Source of the DNA: Sardina pilchardus
Taxonomy: Eukaryota; Chordata; Actinopteri; Clupeiformes; Clupeidae
DNA: 64,000 nucleotides
Direction: 5' to 3'
NCBI RefSeq assembly: GCF_963854185.1
Contig: NC_085016.1
Coordinates: 28,724,623 to 28,788,622, forward strand
In this document: positions 1 to 9,060 of the stretch, piece after piece
Numbering within the stretch: position 1 is the first letter of the stretch
Layout of the letters: every line of letters starts with the position of its first letter
Notes under the pieces: model-generated
Seen by the model: only the letters and a program-made list of their open reading frames with translations
The model's database searches: none
What the model was told of the DNA's origin: nothing
Made by a program: the position numbers and the translations under genes

Positions 1-1
1 A

Positions 2-727
2 CGCCAAAACACAAATTATAGACGGGCTGTGACAGTAGAGGTCCGTGTGGCAATTTGTATTTGGAGATTGGCGACGAACCTGGAGTATAGGTCCATCTCA
101 CACCTGTTTGCCGTTGGGTTGTCAACCTGTTGTTTAATTACACAAGAGGTTGTGACTGCTATAAATGTAATTTTAAAGCCCAAATATCTAAAGCATCCCT
201 CTGCAGCTGAGTTTAGGGTGATTACACAGGGGTTTCGAGACCGATGGAGGTTCCCTCAAGTGGCAGGGGCGATTGATGGCACACACATAAAGATTAGAGC
301 TCCACCTGACCATTCTTCTGACTATTTTAACAGAAAGGGGGATTACTCAATAATTTTGCAGGCTGTAGTGGACCATAAATTGAAGTTTTGGGACATAAAT
401 GTGGGAAGACCAGGCAAGGTACATGATGCCCGTGTTTTTTCCCTCTCATCCCTATGTGAGCGGGGCAGTGCAGGAACTCTTTTACCTCAGTACACTGAAA
501 TGTTTGAGGGGGTAGATATTCCACTTTTTCTTTTGGGGGATTCGGCCTATCCGCTACTAAACTGGTTGATGAAACCTTATCCAGAGGGTGGACGGGTAAC
601 ACCACAGCAGCTGAATTTTAACCACAGGTTAAGTCAAGCCCGTATGGCGGTTGAGCGTGCCTTTGGTCGCCTAAAAGGCCGTTGGCGCTGCCTTTATAAA
701 GAATGTGAAGCCCACATTACATCATAA
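2..727 (+). pseudogene. PIF/Harbinger transposase (DDE_Tnp_4), 5'-incomplete, frameshifted near its end
   Basis: The frame is open from base 2, so the true start lies upstream of the window. An N-terminal helix-turn-helix-like stretch is followed by the DDE nuclease fold. Counting from the GTG at 29, the triad is visible: D83 in AIDGTHI, D171 in GDSAYPLL, and E209 in MAVERAFGRLKGRW. This is the DNA-cutting and joining enzyme of PIF/Harbinger elements. The frame stops at 727, shortly after ECEAH, where the family normally continues into a Cys-rich LHN motif. The missing end lies just downstream in another frame, so a small deletion broke the gene. The partner Myb-like gene lies convergently at 1442-2073, the usual Harbinger arrangement. 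Confidence 0.9.
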
Positions 728-875
728 TTACTCTGAGGAACATAATGAGGAATTTCTGGAGGGAGATATTGCTGTGGTAGAGGCCGAGGATGTTGGTCAT
801 CAGGAAGAGGTGAATGCACTACAGCAGCCCAACAACATCAGAGATGCATTGTGTCAGTACTTCTCTACAATGTGA
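723..875 (+). pseudogene. C-terminal remnant of the same Harbinger transposase, out of frame
   Basis: In the frame beginning at 723 the sequence reads HNYSEEHNEE and continues through an acidic stretch to IRDALCQYFSTM and a stop at 873-875. The IRDALCQYF ending is typical of Harbinger transposases. It is offset from the upstream frame, and the residues between ECEAH and LHN are missing, which marks a short deletion with frameshift at about 711-725. Confidence 0.75.
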
Positions 876-1441
876 ATGTTTAAACCATTGAAGCAGTACA
901 AAGAATAAGTGGAGTGTTCTCGTGAATAGTTTGTAGCTTGTTATGAAGTTTTACCAGAGTTATTTACCAGAGTTATTAGCTATTGTTGTTCTGATTTTAT
1001 CATTCATCATTCATGTGCATAGAGCATACATCTTGAAGGTTACACATAGGAAAAGATGAGTACATGAAAATACTTCAAAACACTGTTTATTGCCTTGCAA
1101 CAAAAACAATCTCCCCCTTGGGATGTTCACATTTTCAAAAATATATCAAATATCCTGTTTTAAATACAAATATGTGGCAATGTCCAAAACATAAATAGCT
1201 TATACATTTTCTTTTTTCAACAATATTTTGCTACTTTTGTCATTTGAAAAAAATAAATAATAATAAAGTATAAAAATACCTCTAAGGTGTTCTATATTTC
1301 TTTAAAATAAATGTCTCAAGAAAAAATACTTTTCACCTCGAACGAGAGATAAACAATTGCACCTGAAACAACAAGAAACAACTTCCACTGCAAAACCAAC
1401 TTGCACCTAAAAAACATGTGCTTCACATTGCTTATACCAGC
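876..1441. other. Spacer between the convergent Harbinger genes
   Basis: AT-rich, with no open frame of note. It should contain both 3' ends of the convergent transcripts. TTTATT at about 1083-1088 reads AATAAA on the minus strand and would suit the Myb-like gene. Nothing else stands out. Confidence 0.5.
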
Positions 1442-2073
1442 CTACATTGGGAACAGTTGTGTGTTAACATCCCGTAAAATGGATGAAACACTGTGGTTAT
1501 CTTGTTGGGAGGTGGATGGGTTTGGTGAGGCAGAAGGATATTGTGAGGCGGGAGGATATTGAGGGATCACAGGCTGCTCGACAGTAGGGTGTAGTTGCTG
1601 ATGTGACTGTGATGGGGGATGTGGTAGTGGGGGCCAGGCCCTAGAGGTTGTTGGTGTGGTTGTGGAGTTCCAGGAGGGCATTGCGGAGGAGTGATGATGT
1701 TGAGTATTCACAAGCGTGCTCACAAGCTGCAAAATCATCTGGTTACTGGCCTGCTGTTGCAGCTGCATGGCATGGAATCGTCGTTCCTCTGCTTCCCGTT
1801 GAGCATTCAGATATTTGTCAAAGTTAGCTGACTCTTGATCCAGCCGGCGCTGCTCAGACCCCTGAACCTCCTGCATCATCTTTCTGCTCTCTGCCAAATA
1901 TTCCACAACCTCATCATCAACTCTGTTAGACTTGGCTTTTCTCTTCCGTGCCTTTGCTCCTGGAATGGGTAGCTTTCCCCCTTTCTCACTATCCTCTACA
2001 TCTTTCTCCTCATTCTCTGTGCCCTGTGCCTCAACCACATCTGACTCATCAAGGGCGTTGCTGGAGTCTTCCA
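1442..2073 (-). pseudogene. Harbinger Myb/SANT-like accessory protein, C-terminal exon
   Basis: On the minus strand the exon opens after a good acceptor (TTTATCTTTTACAG, G at 2074) and runs to a stop at 1442. It encodes an acidic stretch (VEDSSNALDESD), a basic KARKRKAKSNR patch, a coiled-coil-like segment (AQREAEERRFHAMQLQQQ) and a Pro/Ser/Gln-rich tail. Harbinger elements carry a Myb/trihelix DNA-binding partner that takes the transposase to the nucleus and the element ends. This exon matches the C-terminal part of such a partner. The DNA-binding exon is not seen immediately upstream. I infer it is lost or lies beyond the foldback repeat at 2409. The assignment rests on composition and position. 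Confidence 0.65.
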
Positions 2074-2408
2074 CTGTAAAAGATAAAGGATGTAAATGTA
2101 AGGTCAATGAAAATTGAACATGCATGCATGTGTGTGTGTGTCTGTGTGTCTTGCACATGTAGTACAGTTGGCTTGAAACTGGCTGGCTTTAGTAGACCAA
2201 TCAATCTACACTTTACAATCCGGTGTTGATCATGTAAAAAATGGCAATGACACACTGATGATACTGACAGCTTGCAGACTTCTGCTTTGTGAAAACATTT
2301 TTTTGCATTTTATTTGCTCATTACACACATGTTCAGGCATTATTCGTTTTTCTCAATCGCTTTGGTACAATTCTTGAATCATCCTCAACATTTGCAAAAC
2401 AGTAACAG
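2074..2408. other. Intron or upstream sequence of the Myb-like gene
   Basis: Contains the acceptor and polypyrimidine tract of the exon at 1442-2073, a short TG/CA run at about 2128-2150, then AT-rich DNA. I see no gene here. Confidence 0.45.
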
Positions 2409-2972
2409 TATTTGCAATATTTTGCATATATTTCTAGAATACTAAATCTGAACAATAGGTACAGTCAACTTCAAAATAATTGCTGCATTTTGCTTCTATA
2501 TTGGATACCAAAAGCCTATGCAAAGGGAATATTAGATATCACCTCATATCACCTCAGAAATGAGGAAATCAAGTCACGTCAAAATCAATGCATTTCAATG
2601 GAAGTACATTATAGAACAAATGATTGTCAATGATATGGTATGATGGAAGTATCTCAAGTCACATGCCAAGTCACATAAGGAAGATATTGACCTTTAGACA
2701 GCATATCAAGTGAGTTGGCATGCACTGAGATACTTCCATCATACCATATCATTGACAATCATTTGTTCTATAATGTACTTCCATTGAAACGCATTGATTT
2801 TGACTCGACTTGATTTCCTCATTTCTGAGGTGATATGAAGTAATATCTAATATTCCCTTTGCATAGGCATTTGGTATCCAATATAGAAGCAAAATGTAGC
2901 AATTATTTTGAAGCTGACTGTACCTATTGTTCAGATTTAGTTTTCTAGAAATATATGCAAATTATTGCATTT
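2409..2972. repeat. Long imperfect palindrome (foldback repeat), ~265-bp arms
   Basis: The left arm (about 2409-2674) is repeated in reverse complement at about 2710-2972, with a spacer of about 35 bp. Anchor pairs include GATGGAAGTATCTCA against TGAGATACTTCCATC, and CTGAACAATAG against CTATTGTTCAG. Mismatches and small indels are scattered through both arms, so it is not recent. It looks like a snapback DNA element without coding capacity. I could not define a target duplication. Confidence 0.85.
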
Positions 2973-3120
2973 TTAAGTAAAACTGGTCTCATTTGCATAT
3001 CTAAACATCACATTTCAGAAAACTTGCAATACAAAAAATCTTTGCCTTAATGTGAGTAAACAACTGTGAAAGTTTCAATTTGATATCTATAGTTTAACAT
3101 TTTACCCATTTCACCAGTAG
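2950..3120 (+). repeat. Right-end remnant related to the TTAA element at 14350-15267
   Basis: Words such as ATATATGCAAATTA, AAACTTGCAATACA, ATGTGAGTA and AAAGTTTCA occur here in the same order as at about 15086-15255, up to a TTCACC ending near 3115. The copy at 14350-15267 has clear ends. This one is diverged, and no terminal repeat is recognisable. Confidence 0.5.
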
Positions 3121-3332
3121 TAAATCCCAATGGCAAAATGCATTGGAAATTGCTACCTTTGACATTGAAAAAAAGTATGTTCCACTAAATATAAATGGGT
3201 AGATTTTTTATACGTTAATTAGATATACCTAGGGGTTACAAAAAACTTGGAATGATTACTATTGCAATTAGTTATGGGTCAAACGCTAGATTGACTGGCC
3301 TATAAGAAGAGGAAAGAAAATACAAAATACCT
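3121..3332. other. No feature recognised
   Basis: AT-rich sequence between the degenerate element above and the Harbinger terminus at 3333. No open frame or repeat edge is seen. Confidence 0.4.
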
Positions 3333-3546
3333 GGGGCCTCATGTACACTAAAACATTGCGTACGCACAAAGCTGGAGAGCAGCGTACGCACTAAAATATC
3401 CGGATGTATCAAACCGTGCGTACGCAACATTTCAGGCACATTCTTTTTGTACATCGCAATCGACTTGAAATAGAGCGCACATGCACGAGCCCAAAAATCC
3501 ACCCTGTCTCCTCCCTCAATTATCCCAATTTCAATATGATAATTAG

Positions 3547-3554
3547 TATAAATA
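3547..3554 (+). promoter_or_regulatory. TATA box of the Harbinger Myb-like gene
   Basis: TATAAATAGG begins at 3547, 43 bases upstream of the ATG at 3590, and is followed by GC-richer sequence. Its position inside the element, between the subterminal repeats and the coding start, fits a core promoter. Confidence 0.5.
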
Positions 3555-3589
3555 GGCCCGCAGTATTCTCTACTGCAGAACAACTAAAA

Positions 3590-4815
3590 ATGGAGAAAGC
3601 AAGAAAAAAAACGGAATTTCACAGAGTGCAAGCTCGAGATTTGTCTGGCCAAGGTGGAGGTAAAAAAAAACTGTTTTATTTGGTTCTCTCTCCTCCGGAG
3701 TCACCAGTAAAAGGAAAAAACTCGAGTGTGAGAGTGTGACCAAGGCGGTCAATGCGGTGGGGTTGGAAACCTGCACCATTGCCGATATTAAAGCTGCCGT
3801 CAGCAGCATTTTTTTAGTCATATTAGCTTGAACTGTCATGGGATTCTGGAGGTAGAATATTAAATAGGCTGTTTAGGAAAAACTCAGAATTCTCTAGCTC
3901 CCTCTAAAGCCTGTAATCGTGCTCGCAAAAATCGAGCGCTCCCTATTTTGTTTAAGCAATCACGTTAGGGGGGAGGAATCGCTACTTGTCAGTCACAGCT
4001 TGTGCACGCTGCTATCCAACCGTTGCTACTCTGCTGCTCACGTAAACAACCTCGTCTACAGAGGGGGAGGGGTTTGGGGGGCAGTTAGGAGCTTGGAGAG
4101 GTTGGGGGAGGGACCTGAAAGTTGTATCAGTTTGAATTTTCCGACTTTAGACTCGGAATTTTGAAGGCTTGCCGACGGCAGCTTTAAAAAAAAATGGTCG
4201 GATGTGAAGGTGGAGGTCAAAAAGAAAGTTGCGGCCCACCGACAAAGCCTAACTAGGACAGGTGGCGGAGCCGGGGTGGGGGAGCTCACACCGTTTGAGC
4301 AGAGGGTGGCAGCTATAGTTGGGGATACGGTCGTCTTCGGCGTGGTCCCGCCTGCAGAGGGGGATTCCGACGTGACCCAGGATTGCAACGAAGGTAAACT
4401 AATTTCCGTTCATTTGCAGAACCTTCTGTATTTCCCTCTATGTTGTAATGGTTAGCCGCCCATACGAACACATTGTTAATGTTGTGTTTGAATATTATTG
4501 GGTCGATTTACATATTGAAAAGAACAAACACTTTGGCTTACTTTCCATAAAATGATTTTAATGTCTTTTCTCTCAGAGAGCCCAGCATTCAGTGGCACCG
4601 ACTCCACACCACTTCAATCCACTCCACGGGCTGAGCCGGACCCTCCTGACCAGCCAGGCGTCTCCGGTGTTCGTGGATCCCATCCTCTTCCTCCTCCTGC
4701 TGCTGCTGCGAATGCTGCGGTCCATCCGACAGGCCGAGTGCTGACGCGCGCTGTGTTGGAGTCACAGGAGGAAATTGTTAGAGGCATTGCGACCATCAAC
4801 AACAATTGGTCAGAA
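3590..4815 (+). pseudogene. Harbinger Myb/trihelix-like DNA-binding protein, frameshifted and interrupted by a MITE
   Basis: ATG at 3590 (MEKARKK). The frame decays by indels near 3650-3740 (TGA at 3737), but related coding resumes as TKAVNAVGLETCTIADI up to 3791. It is interrupted by the element at 3792-4183 and picks up in register at 4188 as KKKWSDVKVEVKKKVAAHRQSL, the signature helix of the Harbinger Myb-like family. GELTPFEQRVAAIVGDT follows. A donor lies after GAAG at about 4393 (GTAAAC). The second exon opens after CTCTCAG at about 4575 and encodes a Pro/Ala linker and a C-terminal helix (RAVLESQEEIVRGIATINNNW). In life it would bind element ends and recruit the transposase. Confidence 0.75.
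3792..4183. mobile_element. 392-bp non-autonomous DNA element, TTAA target, AGCTGCCGTC ends
   Basis: The left end reads TTAA then AGCTGCCGTCAGC; the right end reads GCCGACGGCAGCT then TTAA (3788-3791 and 4184-4187). Removing it with one TTAA restores ...ATATTAAAAAAAAATGG, which reads I-K-K-K-W in the frame of the Myb-like protein, so both edges are exact. TTAA duplication is used by piggyBac and Kolobok elements. Coding capacity is absent and I do not assign a superfamily. Confidence 0.85.
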
Positions 4816-4841
4816 AATGAATTTTGTCTCCGTTTACCTTT

Positions 4842-5192
4842 TTATAGGCCTATTCTGGCCATTACATGCTGTCGGGTTTGAATGGCGTCTTGGTCGGGCT
4901 GCACATGTATTGGTCCTGGGTCTAGGTCGTCTGGTGCTGGTGGGTTCACTAACTCGGGCAGTGGCACACCGTGCCTGTGCGCAACATTGTGTGGGACCCC
5001 ACAAGCCAAAACAATGCGGCACACCTTTTCAGGGCGATACGCCCAAAACAGCCGGCATGGCGCGGCTCAGGGACGATTGGCTCATCCCTGACCGGTCACT
5101 CAGTTCCCTCTGGAATGCTCCTGTTGCCAGAAAACCAAGGGTGGTCAGAACTTGAAGCAGAACTGGCAATGCCTGGCTCCTCGCTGTCTCTC
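4842..5192 (-). pseudogene. Harbinger transposase: N-terminal part joined to C-terminus, catalytic core deleted
   Basis: Reading down from 5192 on the minus strand: ALPVLLQVLTTLGFLATGAF, then SDRSGMSQSSLSRAMPAVL (the N-terminal helical domain), then in another frame YRPEKVCRIVLACGVPHNVA and a Pro/Asp-rich tail to a stop at 4842 (the C-terminus after the last nuclease helix). The DDE nuclease that belongs between these blocks is absent, roughly 200 residues by comparison with the copy at 2-727. The junction falls at about 5030-5050. The product could not catalyse transposition. Confidence 0.8.
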
Positions 5193-5396
5193 AATTCAAT
5201 TCAATTCAATTTTCAATTCAATTCAAGTTTATTGTCATATACTCATAAAAAGAATTTATAAGTAATGAGATTCATTGTGCTCAAGTGTCCAGAAATAAAT
5301 TAGAAAGAACAAAAAAATAAATAAGAAGAAAAGTGCCATCTTAAGGGGGTTTCCCAGGACGGAAACCACCTTAAGATGGCACTTTTCTTCTTATTT
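5193..5396 (-). mobile_element. 5'-truncated LINE tail inserted in the transposase
   Basis: On the minus strand it ends in ATGACAATAAACTTGAATTG followed by repeated GAATT, the common tail of fish LINE-derived inserts. Its other edge carries a perfect 28-bp inverted repeat (5319-5346 with 5369-5396, 22-base loop) built around AAGTGCCATCTTAAGG. Flanks on both sides are CTCTC, so a short target duplication is likely but ambiguous. Removing it rejoins transposase residues LERE to the ALPVLLQ block. Confidence 0.65.
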
Positions 5397-5862
5397 CTCT
5401 CTCTCCAAACGCGGGCCCAACTCAGCACAGAGTTAGCCTGATGACGTCATACTCAATTCTTGTCAGAATATGAGTCTGAAACTGCTCCATTCAGCTGCGA
5501 TTATGGGGCGTGATTCAACCGATACAGGGCGGGGGGGATAGCTCTGCACTCATTGGATAGACCAAACCAAACAGAACAAGTTATTGGCTGTCTAAGACAA
5601 CGAAATTTGTACGAAATAGTAGCAGCTGAACCGAGCAGTGCCAGACCGAAGTTCCCTGCAGAAAAAGAATGTAGGCGGGGCTAAACTTCGGTCTGGCATC
5701 CAGGCTAGCACAGAGTTCCAAGAGGATAGCTCTTGGTAATCTGAATCGGCTGATAAGCCAGTCATCATCATGGGCCAAAAAATCATGATAGTCATGATAC
5801 ACCCGTTCCCTTCGAATGCGACAATTAGCAACATCTTCTAACAAGGCCAAAACGGCCATCAT
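5397..5862 (-). pseudogene. Harbinger transposase N-terminus, split by the element at 5434-5707
   Basis: The probable start is the ATG at 5862-5860. It reads MMAVLALLEDVANCRIRRER, then DYHDFLAHDDDWLISRFRLP and AILLELCA. The frame is cut at 5708 and resumes at 5433 as LCAELGPRLER once one copy of the 9-bp duplication GCACAGAGT is removed. The HDDDWLISRFRLPR block is typical of the first exon of Harbinger transposases. Together with 4842-5192 it shows one gene broken by two insertions and one deletion. Confidence 0.8.
5434..5707 (-). mobile_element. 274-bp element with TAGCCTG ends and 9-bp target duplication
   Basis: Flanked by GCACAGAGT at 5425-5433 and 5708-5716. The termini are TAGCCTGATGACGTC and, inverted, TAGCCTGGATGCCAGAC. 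Just inside one end is a hairpin made of CCAGACCGAAGTT and its complement. It has no coding capacity. The same family forms the outermost layer of the stack at 11459-42991, where the copy is longer internally. A 9-bp duplication fits Mutator-like elements, but I assign no superfamily. Confidence 0.85.
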
Positions 5863-6540
5863 CAACCTATCGATTATTGCCACATTACACTTTTATATTG
5901 TCACTTATTTGGATGCATGCAGGGGATAGGTTGTTCAGATAAACGCGAGGTTTAAATAATATCCACATCATTTGATATCGATAGACTGGTTGATTGTTTG
6001 ATTAACTGACTTAAGTAGGCCTAATGTTTTTTGCGTGTAATGCGACTGAGTCGTGAACCAATTCTTATTTACAACTGACAACACCCAACTAGAACTGTGC
6101 GGGTTACATGCTGCCACTCAGACATGCCACCACTACGACATGCTTCCATTTAGACATGCCTCTATTTCGACATGCTGCCAATCCGACACATTTTAGTACC
6201 CCCTTTCCGACACTTTACAAATCCTATTTTTTTTTAATTTAACGGACCCTATGAGCCCGACGGACGCAAAGTGCGTCAAAGAACACACCCATTCTTCTCT
6301 GTTACATTGCTCCGCGATTATTAGTCACAGCGAGATGAGACCTATATTGCACGAAAGAGCAGAACCGGGGCTTTCCAACGAGACTAGACACGTGTCTGTA
6401 CGATCAAGTATGAAAATAAAATAAAATCATGAATTTAAATCAATGTATATCATATTTACAGTCTGTATTGCTCTGCGTTCACCCACACAGGCACTGCTCT
6501 CGCTTGAATTACTCCAGGACCAGGCATCGCACAGACATGA
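5863..6540. other. No gene; short GACATGC repeats
   Basis: At about 6107-6190 a degenerate unit of about 17 bases containing GACATGC occurs five times (CACTCAGACATGC, CACTACGACATGC, CATTTAGACATGC, CTATTTCGACATGC, then a diverged copy). The rest is low-copy sequence with no recognised feature. The missing right end of the Harbinger element should lie here but was not found. Confidence 0.45.
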
Positions 6541-6800
6541 CACGCATATCAAATGAAAGAGGTGAAACAGCTTTCCATTGATACCAAACATATCGATCCT
6601 TTTGTGTTATAAAAACAGATGAAGTGACAAACAAATAAGATTGTCATATAGCTTCGGCTACCGCTACTTTCGTTTGATTTACTCTTGAAATCGTGGTCAA
6701 AAATATATGGTTTGCATGTCAGATAAAAGAGGAGAGCTAGAGCTATCCACAGATACCAAATACAACCTTCTAGGCCATAAAATAGACGAAGTGACAGCAT
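6541..6800. repeat. Two diverged direct copies of a ~90-bp motif
   Basis: The stretch at 6543-6633 (GCATATCAAATGAAAGAGG ... GATGAAGTGACA) is echoed at 6713-6798 (GCATGTCAGATAAAAGAGG ... GACGAAGTGACA), a period of about 165-170 bp. Both copies share GATACCAAA and end in GAAGTGACA. No function is recognised. Confidence 0.6.
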
Positions 6801-7147
6801 AATTTATTTATTTATTTTCCGAGGACGTAGTCAATGCGGGAGGTGTTGTGGGCTATTGTCAAGGCCGTGCCTAAAGCGCTGGGGGGAAACCCTATATGTC
6901 ATGCAGTCATCCTAAGTTAGATACCGCCAATGTTCCCTGTAATTTTTTTCAGCACTGAGCAAAAAAATTGTTTTCTGAGCGCAGGAATATATATATATAT
7001 ATGATGATGAATTTATTTGTCCTATGCGGAAAATTGTTCTGTGCCATACAGTACATCTGATACATTTATACAAAGACAGTAGGACAAACAAGACGAAATA
7101 CAAGACAGGATATACAACAGGATATACAACAGAAATTCCCTCACCCC

Positions 7148-7178
<31 letters not shown>

Positions 7179-7368
7179 ACATGACAATAATGAGAAAGTC
7201 ATTTTGTTAAATATGGTTAATATGATGCTGTTTAATTCATTTATAAATGGTGCTTAAGACTCTTGTCTTGCCAGCACTCTGCTGTGTCTATGGCCCTCTC
7301 AAAGTTTGTAATGCTCAGGAGTGCAACTACTGTTGTCTTTTCGTTTTTCTTTTTTCTACAGTGCCCTC
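6801..7368. repeat. AT microsatellites in non-coding DNA
   Basis: AT runs occur at about 6988-7002 and 7149-7174. Between them lies a CAGGATATACAACAGGATATACAACAG direct repeat. No gene is seen, and the short open frames here read through the AT runs. Confidence 0.6.
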
Positions 7369-7720
7369 CAAAAGTATTAGAACGCATGCTTAAAGTTAAA
7401 TATAAAATCATCTTTTGGAAATTTATCTTAATGCCTTAAATGAAACAATGAGTAACTATTCAACCTTTAAGGACATTAATTTTCTTTGTGAATGAATAAT
7501 GTATTGTAAATAAATAAATGTTTTCCTTAAAATATAGGGGGTCATAAGTATTGGAACGCCCATGTTAAATTCCCATAGGGGATTTTTATTTTTATTTTTA
7601 AAGGCCAGTTATTTCATGGATCCAGGACACTATGCACCCTGATAAAGTCCCCTTGGCCTTTGGAATTCAAATAACCCATGTCAACATTATACCCTTAACA
7701 TACTAAGAGTAAAGCATGCT
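7369..7720 (+). mobile_element. Tc1-like element, one end only
   Basis: Follows a TA at 7367-7368 and starts CAGTGCCCTCCAAAAGTATT. A second, inner copy of the repeat (AAGTATTGGAACGC at about 7546-7559) lies about 170 bp inside, as in Tc1 elements with IR/DR ends. It then reads through sequence typical of a Tc1 5' region (CATGGATCCAGGACACTATG). No transposase follows and no opposite end is seen. Confidence 0.7.
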
Positions 7721-7789
7721 TTAATGTCAGTTATTAGCTGTTAGCTAATTAGCTGATTTCATTCTCATTGAGCTCAATGCAATGCGGTC

Positions 7790-8090
7790 GGCATGACGGC
7801 GTCTCTCACTCCACGGAGAGCAGACAGCCTGCTTGGCATGCTGGGTCATTTCCGCTTGGGTGGACTCGTGACTGCTCACAGAGTCCAGAAGCTGCTGGGT
7901 TTGATGTCTGCGGCAGCAGCGGTAGTTCCTCTTGGCCTGCTGAGGGCACGCCCCCTGCAGTGTTGGTTCAATGCCTTCAGTCTTCACCCGAAGAGCGACA
8001 GGCAGGTGAGGCTGTGTGTGTCCCGGGCTTGCATACGAGCCCTGCGCCCTTGGAGGGACTGGGAGTTCTTGCTCCGAGGTGTCCTACTGG
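7790..8090 (+). pseudogene. DIRS reverse transcriptase, C-terminal (thumb/connection) fragment
   Basis: The frame is open from 7772 and reads TASLTPRRADSLLGMLGHF, then VTAHRVQKLLGLMSAAAAVV and PLGLLRARPLQCWF, the block between the RT palm and RNase H in DIRS polyproteins. The RT catalytic motifs are not present. The frame is lost within the run of six G at about 8090-8095, after which RNase H continues one frame over, so a single-base indel separates them. Confidence 0.8.
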
Positions 8091-8918
8091 GGGGCCTTCC
8101 ACACGAGACAGGTCCTTTCGACGGACGCGTCCCTGACAGGCTGGGGAGCTGTCTGGGAAGGACGGACGGCGAGGGGCATATGGCAACCCCCATGGACGTT
8201 GGAGCACATAAACGTCCTCGAACTGAAGGCCATCCATCTTGCCTTGCAGAGATTCCTGCTGGTGTTACAACACCAACACGTTCTCGTGAGGACGGACAGT
8301 ACTGTGGCGGTGTACTACGTCAATCACCAAGGGGGAACGAGGTCCCAGCGGTGCCTCAAGGTGGCGGAGGGCTTACTGACTTGGGCATGGCCACGGCTGT
8401 CTTCACTGAGGGCAGTGCACATCCCGCGTGTGGAGAACAGAGCGGCCGACATTCTCTCCAGGACGGGGCCACTCCCGGGAGAATGGAGATTGAGCGCGGA
8501 GGTCGTAAGCCAGATCTGGATGCGGTACGGTATCGCACAAGTCGATCTCTTTGCATCGGCGGAGACGACGCACTGCCCGGAGTGGTACTCCCTCACAGGG
8601 CAGGGGGGCAGTTTGGGCCTGGATGCTCTGTCACAAGAATGGCCGACAGGCTTGTTGTATGCTTTTCCTCCACTCCCGCTCATAGTGCAGGTTCTCCGGA
8701 GGATCCAGGAGGGCCATCACTCAGCCTTGCTGGTGGCGCCACGGTGGCCAGCGAGGCCTTGGTTCCCGGACCTGCTCCAGCTGCTGCAGGGTCATCCATG
8801 GCAGTTGCCATGCAGAGTGGATCTTTTGTCACAGGCAGAGGGGCGGATCTGGCATCCGAACCCAGGGACCCTCTGTCTGTGGGTCTGGCCCCTGCAGGGC
8901 CCGTCGTTGAGCAGGTAG
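8085..8918 (+). pseudogene. DIRS RNase H plus methyltransferase-like domain
   Basis: RNase H motifs are all visible: STDAS (D), INVLELKA (E), VLVRTDSTVA (D) and RVENRAADILSR (D), so the four-acid active site is kept. Next comes the block QVDLFASAETTHCPEWYS, GLLYAFPPLPLI and LLVAPRWPARPWF. In DIRS elements this joins RNase H to the recombinase and is often called the methyltransferase-like region. The frame ends at 8918 in PLQGPSLSR and the recombinase begins in a different frame. RNase H would remove the RNA strand during reverse transcription. Confidence 0.8.
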
Positions 8919-8920
8919 AT

Positions 8921-9060
8921 GTGTCTGTTCAGGACATGCTGAATAACGCCAGGGCTCCATCCACTAGAGCTTGCTACGCAATCAGGTGGGGGATCTTTTC
9001 AGAATGGTGTGCTGGCATGGGCCTTGAGCCAGCGGCTTGCAGTCCGAATTGGATCAAGGC
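8921..9060 (+). pseudogene. DIRS tyrosine recombinase, N-terminal core-binding piece
   Basis: Reads VQDMLNNARAPSTRACYAIR, then FSEWCAGMGLEPAACS, the start of the SAM-like core-binding domain. It runs out of frame near 9045-9060 into the larger recombinase frame that starts at 9037. A short stretch of the domain is missing at the join, which indicates a deletion. Confidence 0.7.

Larger units (their letters stand above)
3333..5862 (+). mobile_element. Second PIF/Harbinger element, broken and carrying three nested insertions
   Basis: The left end is GGGGCCTCATGTAC followed by a GCGTACGCAC-rich subterminal region with several copies of GTACGCA, as in fish Harbinger elements. The Myb-like gene reads + from 3590 and the transposase reads - from about 5862, converging near 4830. 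Later insertions sit at 3792-4183, 5193-5396 and 5434-5707. A large internal deletion removes the transposase catalytic core. The matching right end was not found and is probably lost beyond 5900. It is oriented opposite to the copy at 2-2073. Confidence 0.8.
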
